Shown: positions 15,647 to 24,424, counted from the first letter of the stretch. The stretch is 40,295 nucleotides of DNA from Butyrivibrio sp. (GCA_024697425.1 JAILFT010000064.1:1-40295), one strand, 5' to 3'. A program made the numbers and translations. Notes: generated by a model not told the origin, from the letters alone.

Positions 15647-17269
15647 ATGCAGAAAAAGTTTAGTTTGGCAGCAGGCGTATTGGCACTGACAGTTGCTCTT
15701 GTCGGATGCGGCAGCGCAGCAGAGACTGCACCCGCAGCTTCAAATGATGCGGCAGCACCCGCAGCAACAACCACAGAAGCAGCACCCGCGGCAGATACAG
15801 CCGATGCAGGTGCAGCAGGCTACGAAGTTGCTACAGTAAGATGGGCAGACTGGGGTGAGGACTATCACACAGGATTCCCGGATCAGGCAGCAGCTGAGGC
15901 CGGCATTACAGTAACCTGGGATACAATCCTTAACTCAGACTGGGCAGACAAGAAGGCAGTTCTTCTTGCAGGCGGCGATCTTCCCGATGCTTTCATGGGA
16001 TCCATCTGCTTCTCAGAGTCTGACATCCTGACAAACCAGGGTTCATTCATCGCCATCGATGATTATATTGACGAGTACATGCCTAACTTCAAGGCTATCA
16101 TCGATTCCGATCCCACAATGAAGGCTCTTGCAACTTCAGCAGACGGCCACATCTATGGCCTTCCTTCAAAGAAGCCCTGCAGACCTATCGTTGCAAACCA
16201 GATGTTCATCAACAAGCAGTGGCTTGATAACCTGGGACTTTCAGTTCCCACAACCTACAAGGAGTTCGAGGATGTTCTTCAGGCATTCAAGGATAACGAT
16301 GCCAACGGAAACGGCGATCCTAATGATGAGATTCCTTTCGGACAGGGCTATGCTGATTCAGTTATGTTCTTCTGCCTGCCATTCGGAACAACCATCGGTG
16401 CAGACGGCACTTACATGATGGCAATCCAGAACGGACAGCCCGTTTACCTTCCTGTAACAGACGGCTACAAGGAAGGACTTAAGTGGATGAATGAGTGCTA
16501 TGCTAAGGGCCTCATCGATCCCGAGCTCTTCACAGAAGATTCTTCCATGCGTGATGCAAAGCTCATGAGCGAGACACCTATCGTAGGCGCAGCTCCCGGC
16601 TGGACAGCAGATTCAACCTTCGGTGCTAACTCAGGCCAGTACGTTGCACTTCCCGCTCTTGCAGGTCCCGATGGACAGCAGTACATCTCATCTGACCCTG
16701 AGCACTGGAACTACAGCAGATATGAGTTCGTTGTTACATCAAGCTGTGAGAATCCCGGTCCCCTTCTTGCATGGGCTGACAAGTTCTACACAGAAGATGC
16801 TTCAATCCAGAACTTCTACGGTTCATTTGGTGTAGCTATCGAGAAGGACGAGGCAGCAGGTACTTACACAGTTCTTGCACCCAAGGATGGCAACTCTGCA
16901 GATACTTTTGCATGGATCAGCTCACTTCGTGACTTTGGCCCCAAGTATGTAGCAGACGGCTTCAACAGTAAGGTTACATATGCAGCTGAGAACGGCGATG
17001 CTTCCAAGCTCGCTCTTGATACAGAGCTCAGCAAGTATGCAAAAGAGGCATATCCTAACGTTAGTTACACTCCCGATCAGCTGAGCACACTGGCAACACT
17101 GTTCACAGATCTTGATGCTTATGTAACAGCTAACCAGGCTACATGGGTAACTGAGGGCGGCATCGACGATCAGTGGGATAACTACAAGCAGACACTGGAG
17201 GCTATGGGCTACAACGACTTCATCGCAATCCAGCAGGATGCTTACAACACATATCAGTCCAACAAGTAA
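15647..17269 (+). CDS. Extracellular solute-binding lipoprotein of the sugar ABC transporter
   Basis: The 540-residue protein has a lipoprotein signal with lipobox LVGC (Cys21). An Ala/Thr/Pro-rich spacer (about 22-55) leads to a large family-1 type sugar-binding domain of the LipO/YtcQ size class. Visible features are DLPDAFMG near 110, the calcium-loop-like DNDANGNGDPNDEIPFG (about 215-231) and several Trp residues suited to stacking on sugars. It would be tethered to the outer membrane face by lipid, delivering oligosaccharide to the two permeases. Codon use is highly biased (gca, aca), fitting the excess of binding protein over permeases. SD AGGAGAGAG precedes the ATG. Confidence 0.94.
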   Translation: MQKKFSLAAGVLALTVALVGCGSAAETAPAASNDAAAPAATTTEAAPAADTADAGAAGYEVATVRWADWGEDYHTGFPDQAAAEAGITVTWDTILNSDWADKKAVLLAGGDLPDAFMGSICFSESDILTNQGSFIAIDDYIDEYMPNFKAIIDSDPTMKALATSADGHIYGLPSKKPCRPIVANQMFINKQWLDNLGLSVPTTYKEFEDVLQAFKDNDANGNGDPNDEIPFGQGYADSVMFFCLPFGTTIGADGTYMMAIQNGQPVYLPVTDGYKEGLKWMNECYAKGLIDPELFTEDSSMRDAKLMSETPIVGAAPGWTADSTFGANSGQYVALPALAGPDGQQYISSDPEHWNYSRYEFVVTSSCENPGPLLAWADKFYTEDASIQNFYGSFGVAIEKDEAAGTYTVLAPKDGNSADTFAWISSLRDFGPKYVADGFNSKVTYAAENGDASKLALDTELSKYAKEAYPNVSYTPDQLSTLATLFTDLDAYVTANQATWVTEGGIDDQWDNYKQTLEAMGYNDFIAIQQDAYNTYQSNK

Positions 17270-17300
17270 TCCTTTGGATTTATAAAAGGAAAGAGAATAG

Positions 17301-17352
17301 AGGGAGCGCTGTGTTTTCGGGGAAACACGGCGCTCTCTTTATTTTTATTTTA
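17301..17352 (+). terminator. Strong intrinsic terminator of the ABC transporter operon
   Basis: GAGCGCTGTGTTT (17304-17316) pairs with AAACACGGCGCTC (17323-17335) with one wobble. The stem extends outward by AGG/TCT, and a T-rich tract TTTATTTTTATTTT follows. Confidence 0.92.
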
Positions 17353-17380
17353 TAAATTTTAGATTTTGTTCATAATTCTA

Positions 17381-17480
17381 TTGACACGCTAACATGTACA
17401 ATATTAAACTTAAATTTACCACCCGCTTTAACGCTTAAAAGCGATAACGGTACAATGCGTTGAAAGTACAATGCGTTGAA
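17381..17480 (+). promoter_or_regulatory. Control region of the I9-like/subtilase/cohesin operon with tandem 16-bp repeats
   Basis: TTGACA (17381-17386) is a perfect -35; possible -10s are TATTAA (15-bp spacer) or TAAACT (18-bp spacer). Downstream, GTACAATGCGTTGAA is repeated exactly at 17450-17464 and 17466-17480 (16-bp period). A partial copy, TGTACAAT, lies at 17395-17402. The tandem units could be regulator sites in the leader or duplicated TACAAT -10 elements. Confidence 0.5.
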
Positions 17481-17512
17481 TGCACGACGTAAATAGAAAC
17501 CGGAGTGAGAAC

Positions 17513-17767
17513 ATGAGAAGAATCGATTATGGCAGCGCGCCGGTTCGGGCGTACATTGTATTTTCGGCAGATACGGCTATCGAGGACGGTGTTAAGGCAG
17601 TTGAGAGTGAGGTTCTTGGAGGGGGGAAGCTTGATGTCTCCAGAATCGACAACAGTGGGCATGCTGTTGTCGCAAGAATCAGCGGGGAGCTCGTTGAGGG
17701 GATACAACAGCTGCCGGTTGTGAGTCGCATCAAGATTGAGATGCCTGCAAGACCTACTAAAAACTAG
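17513..17767 (+). CDS. Free-standing I9-like (subtilisin propeptide-like) small protein
   Basis: An 84-residue protein starting at ATG 17513, which has GGAG 7 bases upstream; the ORF-track start at 17480 has none. Its order of elements matches subtilisin propeptides (inhibitor family I9). A first strand AYIVFS is followed by a helix, then a GGGKLDV strand as in the propeptide GGKV turn, then GHAVVARISGELVEGIQQLPVVSRIKIEM. That last stretch mirrors the usual strand, helix, P-x-V-x-x-I/V-E end. There is no signal peptide, so it should stay in the cytoplasm. It sits 17 bp upstream of a secreted subtilase that has its own propeptide. I infer an intracellular protease inhibitor or chaperone; the fold assignment is from pattern only. 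Confidence 0.72.
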   Translation: MRRIDYGSAPVRAYIVFSADTAIEDGVKAVESEVLGGGKLDVSRIDNSGHAVVARISGELVEGIQQLPVVSRIKIEMPARPTKN

Positions 17768-17784
17768 CTATTGGAGGAACGTGT

Positions 17785-20700
17785 ATGAAAAGAAGAGTGT
17801 GCCCTAAAAAGGCACTGGCTGTGATCCTGAGTGCGGCAATGGCTTTTTCACCCGCCATCACAGCTTCGGCAACGGCATCCGAGACTTTGACTGCGGAGAC
17901 AGCAGAAGTCAAAGAAGCTGAGGAAACTAAGGAAGCCGGCGAAGAGGCAGGCGAGGAAGTTACTTCCGAGGAAAAAGAGTCCGAGCAGGAAACTGCGGAA
18001 GAGACCAAGGGAGAATCAGAGGAGGCTGCAGGCTCAGAAGAGGCCAAGGAAGCGGCTGATGAAACCAAAGAGTCAGAGGACGAAGTCGACGAGGCTGCCA
18101 AAGAGGGAGAACTTGTTTTTGAGAAGGTTGACCCTGCTGAGGAAGAACTTGAGATTTCAGGTGCCAAGGATCTGGTTGAAGGAGAAGCAGCAGACTTCTC
18201 GGTCGCTACTCCCGATCCCGACGAGCAGACTCGTGTCATCATCGTAATGGAGGGTGACAGTGTACTTGATGCCGGTTTTGACACAGAGACACTTGCCGAG
18301 AATGATGCAGCTATGAATATGTCTGAGAACATCATTGCAGAGCAGGGGGTTCAGGTAGAAAAGATCGAAGCACAGGCTCTTGAAGGAGCTGAGCTCGATG
18401 TAAATTATAATCTCTCAATCCTTACAAATGCTGTATCAGCAGATGTTGCCTTTAAGGATATTGAGAGCATCGCAGATGTAGACGGAGTTGCAGCTGTATA
18501 TGTAGCTCAGAAGTATGAGCCTCAGGCTACAGATGCAGAGATCAACACCATTACAGCCGGCGATATGGTTGGAAGCTATGACACCTGGACAACAGGTTAC
18601 ACAGGTGCAGGCACAAGAATTGCAGTCATCGATACAGGTATCGATGCAGATCATCCTTCTTTTGACGGTGGAGCTTTTGATGCTCACCTTCAGGAGACAG
18701 CAGAAAAGGCAGGAAAGACAGTTGCTGATTACACCCTCCTTGATGAGAGCGAGATCGCAGCAGTTCTCCCCAACCTCAATGCAACCCAGAGAAACGGCGG
18801 CATTTCAGCTTCCGATCTGTATCTTAGTGAGAAGATCCCCTTCGCATTCAACTATGTAGACAAGGATCTTGATATAACTCATGCAAATGACAAGGAAGGC
18901 GACCACGGTACACACGTATCAGGTATCGCAACAGCCAACACTTATGTACCCAGTGCTGCATCCGAGACAGGATATGCAAGACAGGAACTTGGTGTTGTAG
19001 GTGTTGCTCCCGATGCACAGCTGATCACCATGAAGGTATTCGGAAAAGGCGGCGGAGCATATTCCGATGACTACATGGCAGCTATTGAGGATGCCCTTCT
19101 TCTTAAAGCTGACGTTGTAAACCTTTCTCTTGGTTCATCTGCAGCAGGATATTCCTCAGACGCAGAGGCTTACATCAATGATATTTTCAAGAAGCTTGAG
19201 GGAACAGGCACTGTTGTTTCTATTTCTGCAGGTAACTCAGGAAGATTCGGTGATGACACAGCTGTTGGTGCCAACCTCAGCTGGGATGTAAACATGGATA
19301 CCATCGGTTCTCCCGGATCCTACTACAATGCATTCACAGTTGCCAGCGCTGTTAACAGCGGTTTTACAGGAAACTACCTTGCTACAACAGACGGCAAGAA
19401 TATCTACTATACAGACGGTAATGATACACTGGCTCCTAAGTTCTATACTCTGGACGTATCTGCTGACGGTAAGGGAACAGAATATCCTTTCGTATTCATC
19501 AACGGTAAGGGCGCTGCTTCCGATTACGAAGCACTTGTTGATGAAAACGGAGAGAGCCTTGTAAAGGATAAGATCGTATTTGTACAGCGTGGTGAGCTGA
19601 CCTTCGGCGAGAAGCAGATGAACGCTGAGGCAGCAGGCGCTAAGGCTGTAGTTATTTACAACAATCAGCCCGGAACAATCTCCATGACTCTTCAGGGCAG
19701 CACAGCTGTTATCCCTGCTGTATCTGTAACTCTTGATGAGGGTCTTGGAGTAGCAGAGACTGCTACAGAGCAGATCAGTGAGAAGGCGTGCGCAGGTACT
19801 CTTACAGTTGTAGCAACACCTGCAACTAACTTTGAGGCAGCTGATGGTTACACCATGAGTGATTTCTCATCAGTCGGTGTTCCCGAAACTCTTGACCTTA
19901 AGCCTGAGATTACAGCTCCCGGCGGAAACATCTATTCCACAAGAGATGGCGGAACCTATGGAAACATGAGCGGAACTTCAATGGCTGCTCCTTCCATCGC
20001 AGGTCAGACAGCTCTTGTTGAGCAGTATATTAAGGAGAATGACCTTGCAGCAAAGACCGGACTTTCAGTTCGTAGCCTTGCTCAGGCACTTATCATGAGC
20101 ACAGCTGATCCTCTTACTACAGGCAATGATGCAAGTGCTCCCGAGTACTCACCCAGATCCCAGGGCGCAGGACTTGCAAACGTACATGATGCAGTAACAT
20201 CACCTTCATATGTTCTTGTTGGCGACAAGGCCGGCAACGATGGTAAGGTAAAGGTTGTTCTTGGAGACGATCCTTCAAGGAACGGCTCTTACAGCTTCTC
20301 ATTTGATGTATATAACCTTACAGATGAGCCTCAGTACTATGAGCTTGACTCAAGCGTCCTGACAGAGGAACTTATCCAGAACTATTTCATCATGTGTGAG
20401 TCCCACAAGCTCAGCCCTGAGGTTACTCTTACAGCAGATGACACAGCTCTTGTATATGACCTTAACTATGACGGAAGAGTAGACAAGAAAGACCGTAAGG
20501 TTCTTCTTCAGGTAGTAAACGGAAGCCTCGATCTCAACCTTGTATCCCAGAACGAGGACTATTTCGACTTCAATACAGACGGTATTGTAGATACTAAGGA
20601 CGTATATATCTTTGGTAAGCAGCTCAAGAAAAAAGATTCAGTGGTTGACCTTGGACGCAGAGTAATGCAGGTTAAGGATTCCACTAAGGTAAATGTTTCC

Positions 20701-21924
20701 ATCAACCTTTCAGCTGCAGACAGAGAGTATCTTGCACAGTTTGAGAACGGTATGTTTGTAGACGGTTTCGTATATGTTAACGGACCTGTGGATCTGTCAG
20801 TGCCTTTCCTTGCTTTCTACGGAAGCTGGATGGATTCTTCAATGTTTGAAGACTTCGACTTCATGGCATCAAGACATGATTCCAACTACGATGGATTCAC
20901 TTATTCAGGAGTTACAGCAACAAACTTCCTGACAATCTATCCCTTCGGTGATACATCTGAGGAAAATGAGCTGTTCTATGTTCCTAATCTTTTTGCAAAG
21001 GATGCTAAGTATATTGCCGACAGAAATGCCATAAGCTCAGATCCTAAGATGGGTACGGTTCTTGGCTCACTGTACTATTCACTTATCAGAAATGCCAGCA
21101 GATCCATCCTTACCATCACAGATAAGAATACCGGTGAGGAGTACTTCAAGAATGTGAACTATGAGAATTACGCAGAGTTCTCCTATGAGGGTCAGATCGT
21201 AAACTATTGGCAGACACAGGATCTTTTCTGGACAGGTACCGATGCTGAGGGCAATCCTCTTGAGGACGGCACAGAGGTTCTGGTTAACCTTCAGGCAGTT
21301 CCCAGCTACTATGATGATGTAGAGGATCCTTCAACTCTTGACGGAAAGGGACTTTACCTTCCTTCAACACCTATTGCTATCGATAACACAGCTCCTGAGA
21401 TTATGGGCTATGTACTCAATGAGGACGGAACACTTGGCGTTCAGGTACAGGATAACCGCTATACAGCAGCAGTCCTTATCCTCAATGAGGCAGGACAGAT
21501 TGTAGACAGATATGCTGTTGATCAGGAAACTAAGGGCGAAGAAGCAACTGTCAATATTAAGATGCCCGAAGGAACATTCTATGTTGATGTTGTTGACTAT
21601 GCATTAAATGAATCTGTATTCAGATTTACCAATAATACCAAGAAGAGCGAAGATGTAACCGAACCTACAGACAATGAGGAAAAAACCGGTGAGGATGCCG
21701 CTGAAGCTTCAGATGAAGAGGAGGTTTCCGAGGACGATTCCGACAAGACGGTTACAGACGAAGCTATTTCCAATGAGGATGCTTCAAGTGCTTCCTCCGA
21801 GACAGCAGATGTAGCTGATCTGACAGCAGAAGAGTCAGATCAGCAGGAAGAAGATGTGGAAGAGGTTCCCGCTGCTTCATCTGCTGATGAAGAAACATCT
21901 AAGGAGTTAGGAGGAAACGAATAA
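17785..21924 (+). CDS. Secreted lactocepin-like subtilase (S8) with internal dockerin-like module
   Basis: A 1379-residue secreted protease. In order: signal peptide (1 to about 30, ending ASATAS); Glu/Ala/Lys-rich acidic segment (about 33-135); I9-type propeptide (about 150-250); and an S8 domain with Asp283 (VIDTGID), His374 (DHGTHVSG), Asn484 (SAGNSG) and Ser732 (GTSMAAPS). A PA insert lies at about 590-650. A pair of 12-residue calcium loops, DLNYDGRVDKKD (892-903) and DFNTDGIVDTKD (928-939), forms a dockerin-like module. Fn3-like beta domains follow, then an acidic Ser/Glu/Asp-rich tail (about 1290-1379). No LPXTG or transmembrane anchor is present. SD GGAGG is 7 bases upstream of the ATG. 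It is co-transcribed with the I9-like gene before it and overlaps the cohesin-like gene after it by one base. Confidence 0.93.
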   Translation: MKRRVCPKKALAVILSAAMAFSPAITASATASETLTAETAEVKEAEETKEAGEEAGEEVTSEEKESEQETAEETKGESEEAAGSEEAKEAADETKESEDEVDEAAKEGELVFEKVDPAEEELEISGAKDLVEGEAADFSVATPDPDEQTRVIIVMEGDSVLDAGFDTETLAENDAAMNMSENIIAEQGVQVEKIEAQALEGAELDVNYNLSILTNAVSADVAFKDIESIADVDGVAAVYVAQKYEPQATDAEINTITAGDMVGSYDTWTTGYTGAGTRIAVIDTGIDADHPSFDGGAFDAHLQETAEKAGKTVADYTLLDESEIAAVLPNLNATQRNGGISASDLYLSEKIPFAFNYVDKDLDITHANDKEGDHGTHVSGIATANTYVPSAASETGYARQELGVVGVAPDAQLITMKVFGKGGGAYSDDYMAAIEDALLLKADVVNLSLGSSAAGYSSDAEAYINDIFKKLEGTGTVVSISAGNSGRFGDDTAVGANLSWDVNMDTIGSPGSYYNAFTVASAVNSGFTGNYLATTDGKNIYYTDGNDTLAPKFYTLDVSADGKGTEYPFVFINGKGAASDYEALVDENGESLVKDKIVFVQRGELTFGEKQMNAEAAGAKAVVIYNNQPGTISMTLQGSTAVIPAVSVTLDEGLGVAETATEQISEKACAGTLTVVATPATNFEAADGYTMSDFSSVGVPETLDLKPEITAPGGNIYSTRDGGTYGNMSGTSMAAPSIAGQTALVEQYIKENDLAAKTGLSVRSLAQALIMSTADPLTTGNDASAPEYSPRSQGAGLANVHDAVTSPSYVLVGDKAGNDGKVKVVLGDDPSRNGSYSFSFDVYNLTDEPQYYELDSSVLTEELIQNYFIMCESHKLSPEVTLTADDTALVYDLNYDGRVDKKDRKVLLQVVNGSLDLNLVSQNEDYFDFNTDGIVDTKDVYIFGKQLKKKDSVVDLGRRVMQVKDSTKVNVSINLSAADREYLAQFENGMFVDGFVYVNGPVDLSVPFLAFYGSWMDSSMFEDFDFMASRHDSNYDGFTYSGVTATNFLTIYPFGDTSEENELFYVPNLFAKDAKYIADRNAISSDPKMGTVLGSLYYSLIRNASRSILTITDKNTGEEYFKNVNYENYAEFSYEGQIVNYWQTQDLFWTGTDAEGNPLEDGTEVLVNLQAVPSYYDDVEDPSTLDGKGLYLPSTPIAIDNTAPEIMGYVLNEDGTLGVQVQDNRYTAAVLILNEAGQIVDRYAVDQETKGEEATVNIKMPEGTFYVDVVDYALNESVFRFTNNTKKSEDVTEPTDNEEKTGEDAAEASDEEEVSEDDSDKTVTDEAISNEDASSASSETADVADLTAEESDQQEEDVEEVPAASSADEETSKELGGNE

Positions 21925-22724
21925 TGAAGAATATTTTAAAGAGAACAGCGACTGCTTTTCTTGCTGCGCTGCTTCTTTTCACAGGTCTTCCTGCGCAGAA
22001 GGTAGAGGCAGCAAAGAGCGCACCGCTTAGCACAAGCGTTACCGTTACCGGTAAGAATGACAGCCAGAAGGTATTTTATACTCTGACTCTTAGCAAGACA
22101 AAAGTTACAGACGGACACATCGCAGTAGTATATGATCCCGAAGTTCTTGAAGTTGCAGCAGATATCGAGATTGACCGTTTTGACGATTACGATCTTAACA
22201 GCGATTATGAGGATGCCACAGGAAAGGGCATCGCCGTAGCATTTGTAAACGACGCTCCCAGAAACACAGCAGGTACTCTTGTTGCAATCAAGTTCAACGT
22301 TAAGAAGGGCGTTGCAGCTCAGGATACAGTTATCACCACAAGAGTATTCGACCTCAATAACGAGGAGAAAGAGCTCATCCCTGTTGAGACCGACCTTACA
22401 GACACTGTAAAGGTTGGCCGCGCAGAGCTTGCAAAGCCTAACCTTAAGTCTTTGAACCAGACTCTGCTTGGTGTTAATGTTACATGGAGCAAGGATAAGA
22501 ACGCTGACGGATATGTTCTGTATCGCAGCACATCCAAGGATGGCAAGTACACTGAGATCGCAACAACCACAGCCACAAGCTTCTGGGATGTTGTTCTTCA
22601 GAATAACAAGACATATTACTACAAAGTAAAGGCCTTCCAGGGCAAAGGTTCTGACAGAGTCTTCTCTGAGGAATCTAACGTTCTTTCCATAAAGGTTAAG
22701 AAGTTCCTCGGAATCTTCGGCTGA
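21924..22724 (+). CDS. Secreted cohesin-like plus fibronectin type III protein
   Basis: This 266-residue protein has a signal peptide (1 to about 29, AALLLFTGLPAQKVEA). A cohesin-type domain (about 36-165) follows with the hallmarks IAVVYDPEVLEV, GKGIAVAFVND and GTLVAIKFNVKKG. A fibronectin III domain (about 172-258) contains VNVTWSKDKNADGYVLYRS and YYYKVKAF. No sortase motif, SLH domain or membrane anchor is seen, and it ends LGIFG. The start codon overlaps the subtilase stop (TAATG), with a strong AGGAGG inside the upstream coding region, implying translational coupling. I infer that it binds the dockerin-like module of the co-encoded protease on the cell surface. The cohesin call rests on motif order alone. 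Confidence 0.8.
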   Translation: MKNILKRTATAFLAALLLFTGLPAQKVEAAKSAPLSTSVTVTGKNDSQKVFYTLTLSKTKVTDGHIAVVYDPEVLEVAADIEIDRFDDYDLNSDYEDATGKGIAVAFVNDAPRNTAGTLVAIKFNVKKGVAAQDTVITTRVFDLNNEEKELIPVETDLTDTVKVGRAELAKPNLKSLNQTLLGVNVTWSKDKNADGYVLYRSTSKDGKYTEIATTTATSFWDVVLQNNKTYYYKVKAFQGKGSDRVFSEESNVLSIKVKKFLGIFG

Positions 22725-22748
22725 TCTTTATGGCCCCTAAATTTGGAG

Positions 22749-22784
22749 CTGCAGGGAAATTCGTTTCCCTGCAGTTCTTTTTTC
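22749..22784 (+). terminator. Intrinsic terminator with UUCG tetraloop
   Basis: CTGCAGGGAAA (22749-22759) and TTTCCCTGCAG (22764-22774) form a perfect 11-bp stem capped by TTCG, followed by TTCTTTTTT. It closes the protease-cohesin operon. Confidence 0.95.
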
Positions 22785-22804
22785 TTCTGAAACGATTAAG
22801 TTTT

Positions 22805-22813
22805 TGCTATAAT
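22805..22813 (+). promoter_or_regulatory. Extended -10 of the XRE-type gene
   Basis: TGCTATAAT is a perfect extended -10, 30 nt before the ATG at 22844. The -35 region overlaps the preceding terminator's T-tract. Confidence 0.65.
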
Positions 22814-22843
22814 GGTGGAAAGTATAGCTATGGAGGTGCAAAA

Positions 22844-23356
22844 ATGGGGAAAAAGTCGATCAAAGAAAATAAGAATATATATTTCGAGAGCCGCGAGGAA
22901 GCCGGACTTACCAGGGCCCAGGCCAGTGAACTTATAGGAACCATAAGTGAGAGCAGGCTTGAAAAGCTTGAGACAGGCAAGACAGCTCTTTATCCAGAGG
23001 ATGTGGTGGATATGGCCGCTGCCTACAAGAAGCCTGAGCTTTGTAACTATTATTGCACTCACGAGTGCCGTATCGGCAAGGATACCGATGTGCCGGAGGT
23101 CAAGGTCTCAAGCCTTTCGGAGATTGTCCTTAGCATGCTTTCGGCCCTCAACAATCTGAATGCACAACAGGTAAGGCTGATTGATATCACCGCTGATGGC
23201 GTTATTTCTGATGACGAACTTCCTGATTTTGTTCAGATACAGCATCAGCTTGATCAGATAGACACTACGGTGGAATCTCTTAAGCTCTGGATCGCCAGCA
23301 CCATTGCTGACGGCAAGCTTAACAAGGACAGACTCAAGGAGCTTCAGTCAAAATAA
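22844..23356 (+). CDS. XRE-family helix-turn-helix regulator with Cys-rich motif
   Basis: A 170-residue protein starting at ATG 22844, supported by GGAGG 7 bases upstream and an extended -10; the longer ORF from 22730 would include the upstream terminator and is rejected. Residues about 10-60 resemble an XRE helix-turn-helix (EEAGLTRAQASELIGTISESRLEKLETGK). A short cysteine and histidine segment, LCNYYCTHECRIGKD, follows and may bind metal. The C-terminal half is mainly helical (LDQIDTTVESLKLWIAS), suited to dimerisation. It is probably a cytoplasmic regulator; its targets are not evident. Confidence 0.75.
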   Translation: MGKKSIKENKNIYFESREEAGLTRAQASELIGTISESRLEKLETGKTALYPEDVVDMAAAYKKPELCNYYCTHECRIGKDTDVPEVKVSSLSEIVLSMLSALNNLNAQQVRLIDITADGVISDDELPDFVQIQHQLDQIDTTVESLKLWIASTIADGKLNKDRLKELQSK

Positions 23357-23394
23357 GAATACAGGAAATCCGGAAAGAACCGACTAAAGCGGAT

Positions 23395-23429
23395 AAAAAA
23401 TGGGCAGGTCCTGTTGATGTGACCTGCCC
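23395..23429 (-). terminator. Intrinsic terminator of gmd-fcl, possibly bidirectional
   Basis: GGGCAGGTC (23402-23410) and GACCTGCCC (23421-23429) form a perfect 9-bp stem. On the minus strand it is followed by A and six T residues, so it ends the gmd-fcl transcript. On the plus strand TTAAATT follows, which could weakly stop the XRE transcript. Confidence 0.88.
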
Positions 23430-23479
23430 TTAAATTATGCCAATATTCCCGCCCTTTACAGGGGCTCATATCTGTCTTT

Positions 23480-24424
23480 TTATCTCTCTGCCCTCATGGG
23501 ATTATTGAGGAAATCCTCGTAGGCAAGTCTGATACCGTCATCCAGCTCTGTGGTATAGGTCCATCCCAGCTCTTTTGCCTTGGAAACATCCAGAAGCTTT
23601 CTGGGAGTGCCGTTGGGCTTTGTGGGATCCCAGCGAATCTCGCCTGTGTATCCGATGATTCCTGCAACCTTCTCGGTGAGCTCCTTGATGGTGAGCTCTT
23701 TGCCGGTTCCCGCATTGACAGTCTCGTTGCCGCTGTAGTTATTCATAAGGAATACGCACAGGTTGGCAAGGTCGTCAACATAGAGGAACTCACGAAGAGG
23801 ACTTCCGTCGCCCCAGCAGGTTACGTAAGGAAGATTCTGCTCCTTGGCCTCGTGGAATCTGCGGATAAGTGCAGGAAGCACGTGGGAGTGAGTAGGGTGA
23901 TAGTTGTCGTTGGGGCCGTAAAGGTTTGTGGGCATTACTGAGATATAATCGGTCCCGTACTGTCTGTTGAGGTACTCACAGTACTTAAGCCCTGAAATCT
24001 TGGCAAGAGCGTAGGCTTCGTTGGTCTTCTCAAGCTCTGAAGTCAGAAGGCAGCTCTCCTTCATGGGCTGAGGTGCCATTCTGGGATAGATGCAGGAGGA
24101 ACCAAGGAATTCCAGCTTCTTGCAGCCGTTCTTCCAGGCTGCGTTGATAACGTTCATCTCAAGGATCATGTTGTCATACATGAAATCCGCAAGGGCCTCT
24201 GAATTGCCCATGATGCCGCCAACCTTGGCTGCGGCAAGAAATACATATTCGGGCTTCTCGTCAGCAAAGAAATTCTCCACCTGGTCCTGCCTTATAAGAT
24301 CCAGCTCCTTGTGGGTTCTGGTGATGATGTTTGTGTAGCCCTGTTTCTCAAGTTCTCTTACTATGGCTGAGCCAACCATTCCGCGATGGCCTGCCACATA
24401 GATCTTAGCTTTTTTCTCCATCAT
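23480..24424 (-). CDS. fcl: GDP-L-fucose synthase (GDP-4-keto-6-deoxymannose 3,5-epimerase/4-reductase)
   Basis: A 314-residue extended short-chain dehydrogenase. The NADP-binding motif [11 protein letters not shown] lies at about 12-22. The active-site Ser is in LGSSCIYP, and the Tyr-x3-Lys pair is in [11 protein letters not shown]. The conserved [21 protein letters not shown] segment is present. It converts GDP-4-keto-6-deoxy-D-mannose to GDP-L-fucose in the cytoplasm. The start is ATG 24424, with AGAGG about 9 bases upstream; the second ATG (24421) is also possible. The gene lies 15 bp downstream of gmd, whose product is its substrate, and close to the glycan-assembly cluster it probably feeds. 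Confidence 0.96.
   Translation of the reverse strand: MMEKKAKIYVAGHRGMVGSAIVRELEKQGYTNIITRTHKELDLIRQDQVENFFADEKPEYVFLAAAKVGGIMGNSEALADFMYDNMILEMNVINAAWKNGCKKLEFLGSSCIYPRMAPQPMKESCLLTSELEKTNEAYALAKISGLKYCEYLNRQYGTDYISVMPTNLYGPNDNYHPTHSHVLPALIRRFHEAKEQNLPYVTCWGDGSPLREFLYVDDLANLCVFLMNNYSGNETVNAGTGKELTIKELTEKVAGIIGYTGEIRWDPTKPNGTPRKLLDVSKAKELGWTYTTELDDGIRLAYEDFLNNPMRAER

Noticed and set aside
17757-18335. Minus-strand 192-residue Ser-rich ORF opposite the subtilase start
   Set aside because: It is the antisense shadow of the Glu/Ala-rich coding region; no SD or promoter.
22730-22843. N-terminal extension of the XRE-type protein in the ORF track
   Set aside because: The extension would translate a strong terminator and the promoter; ATG 22844 has a proper SD.
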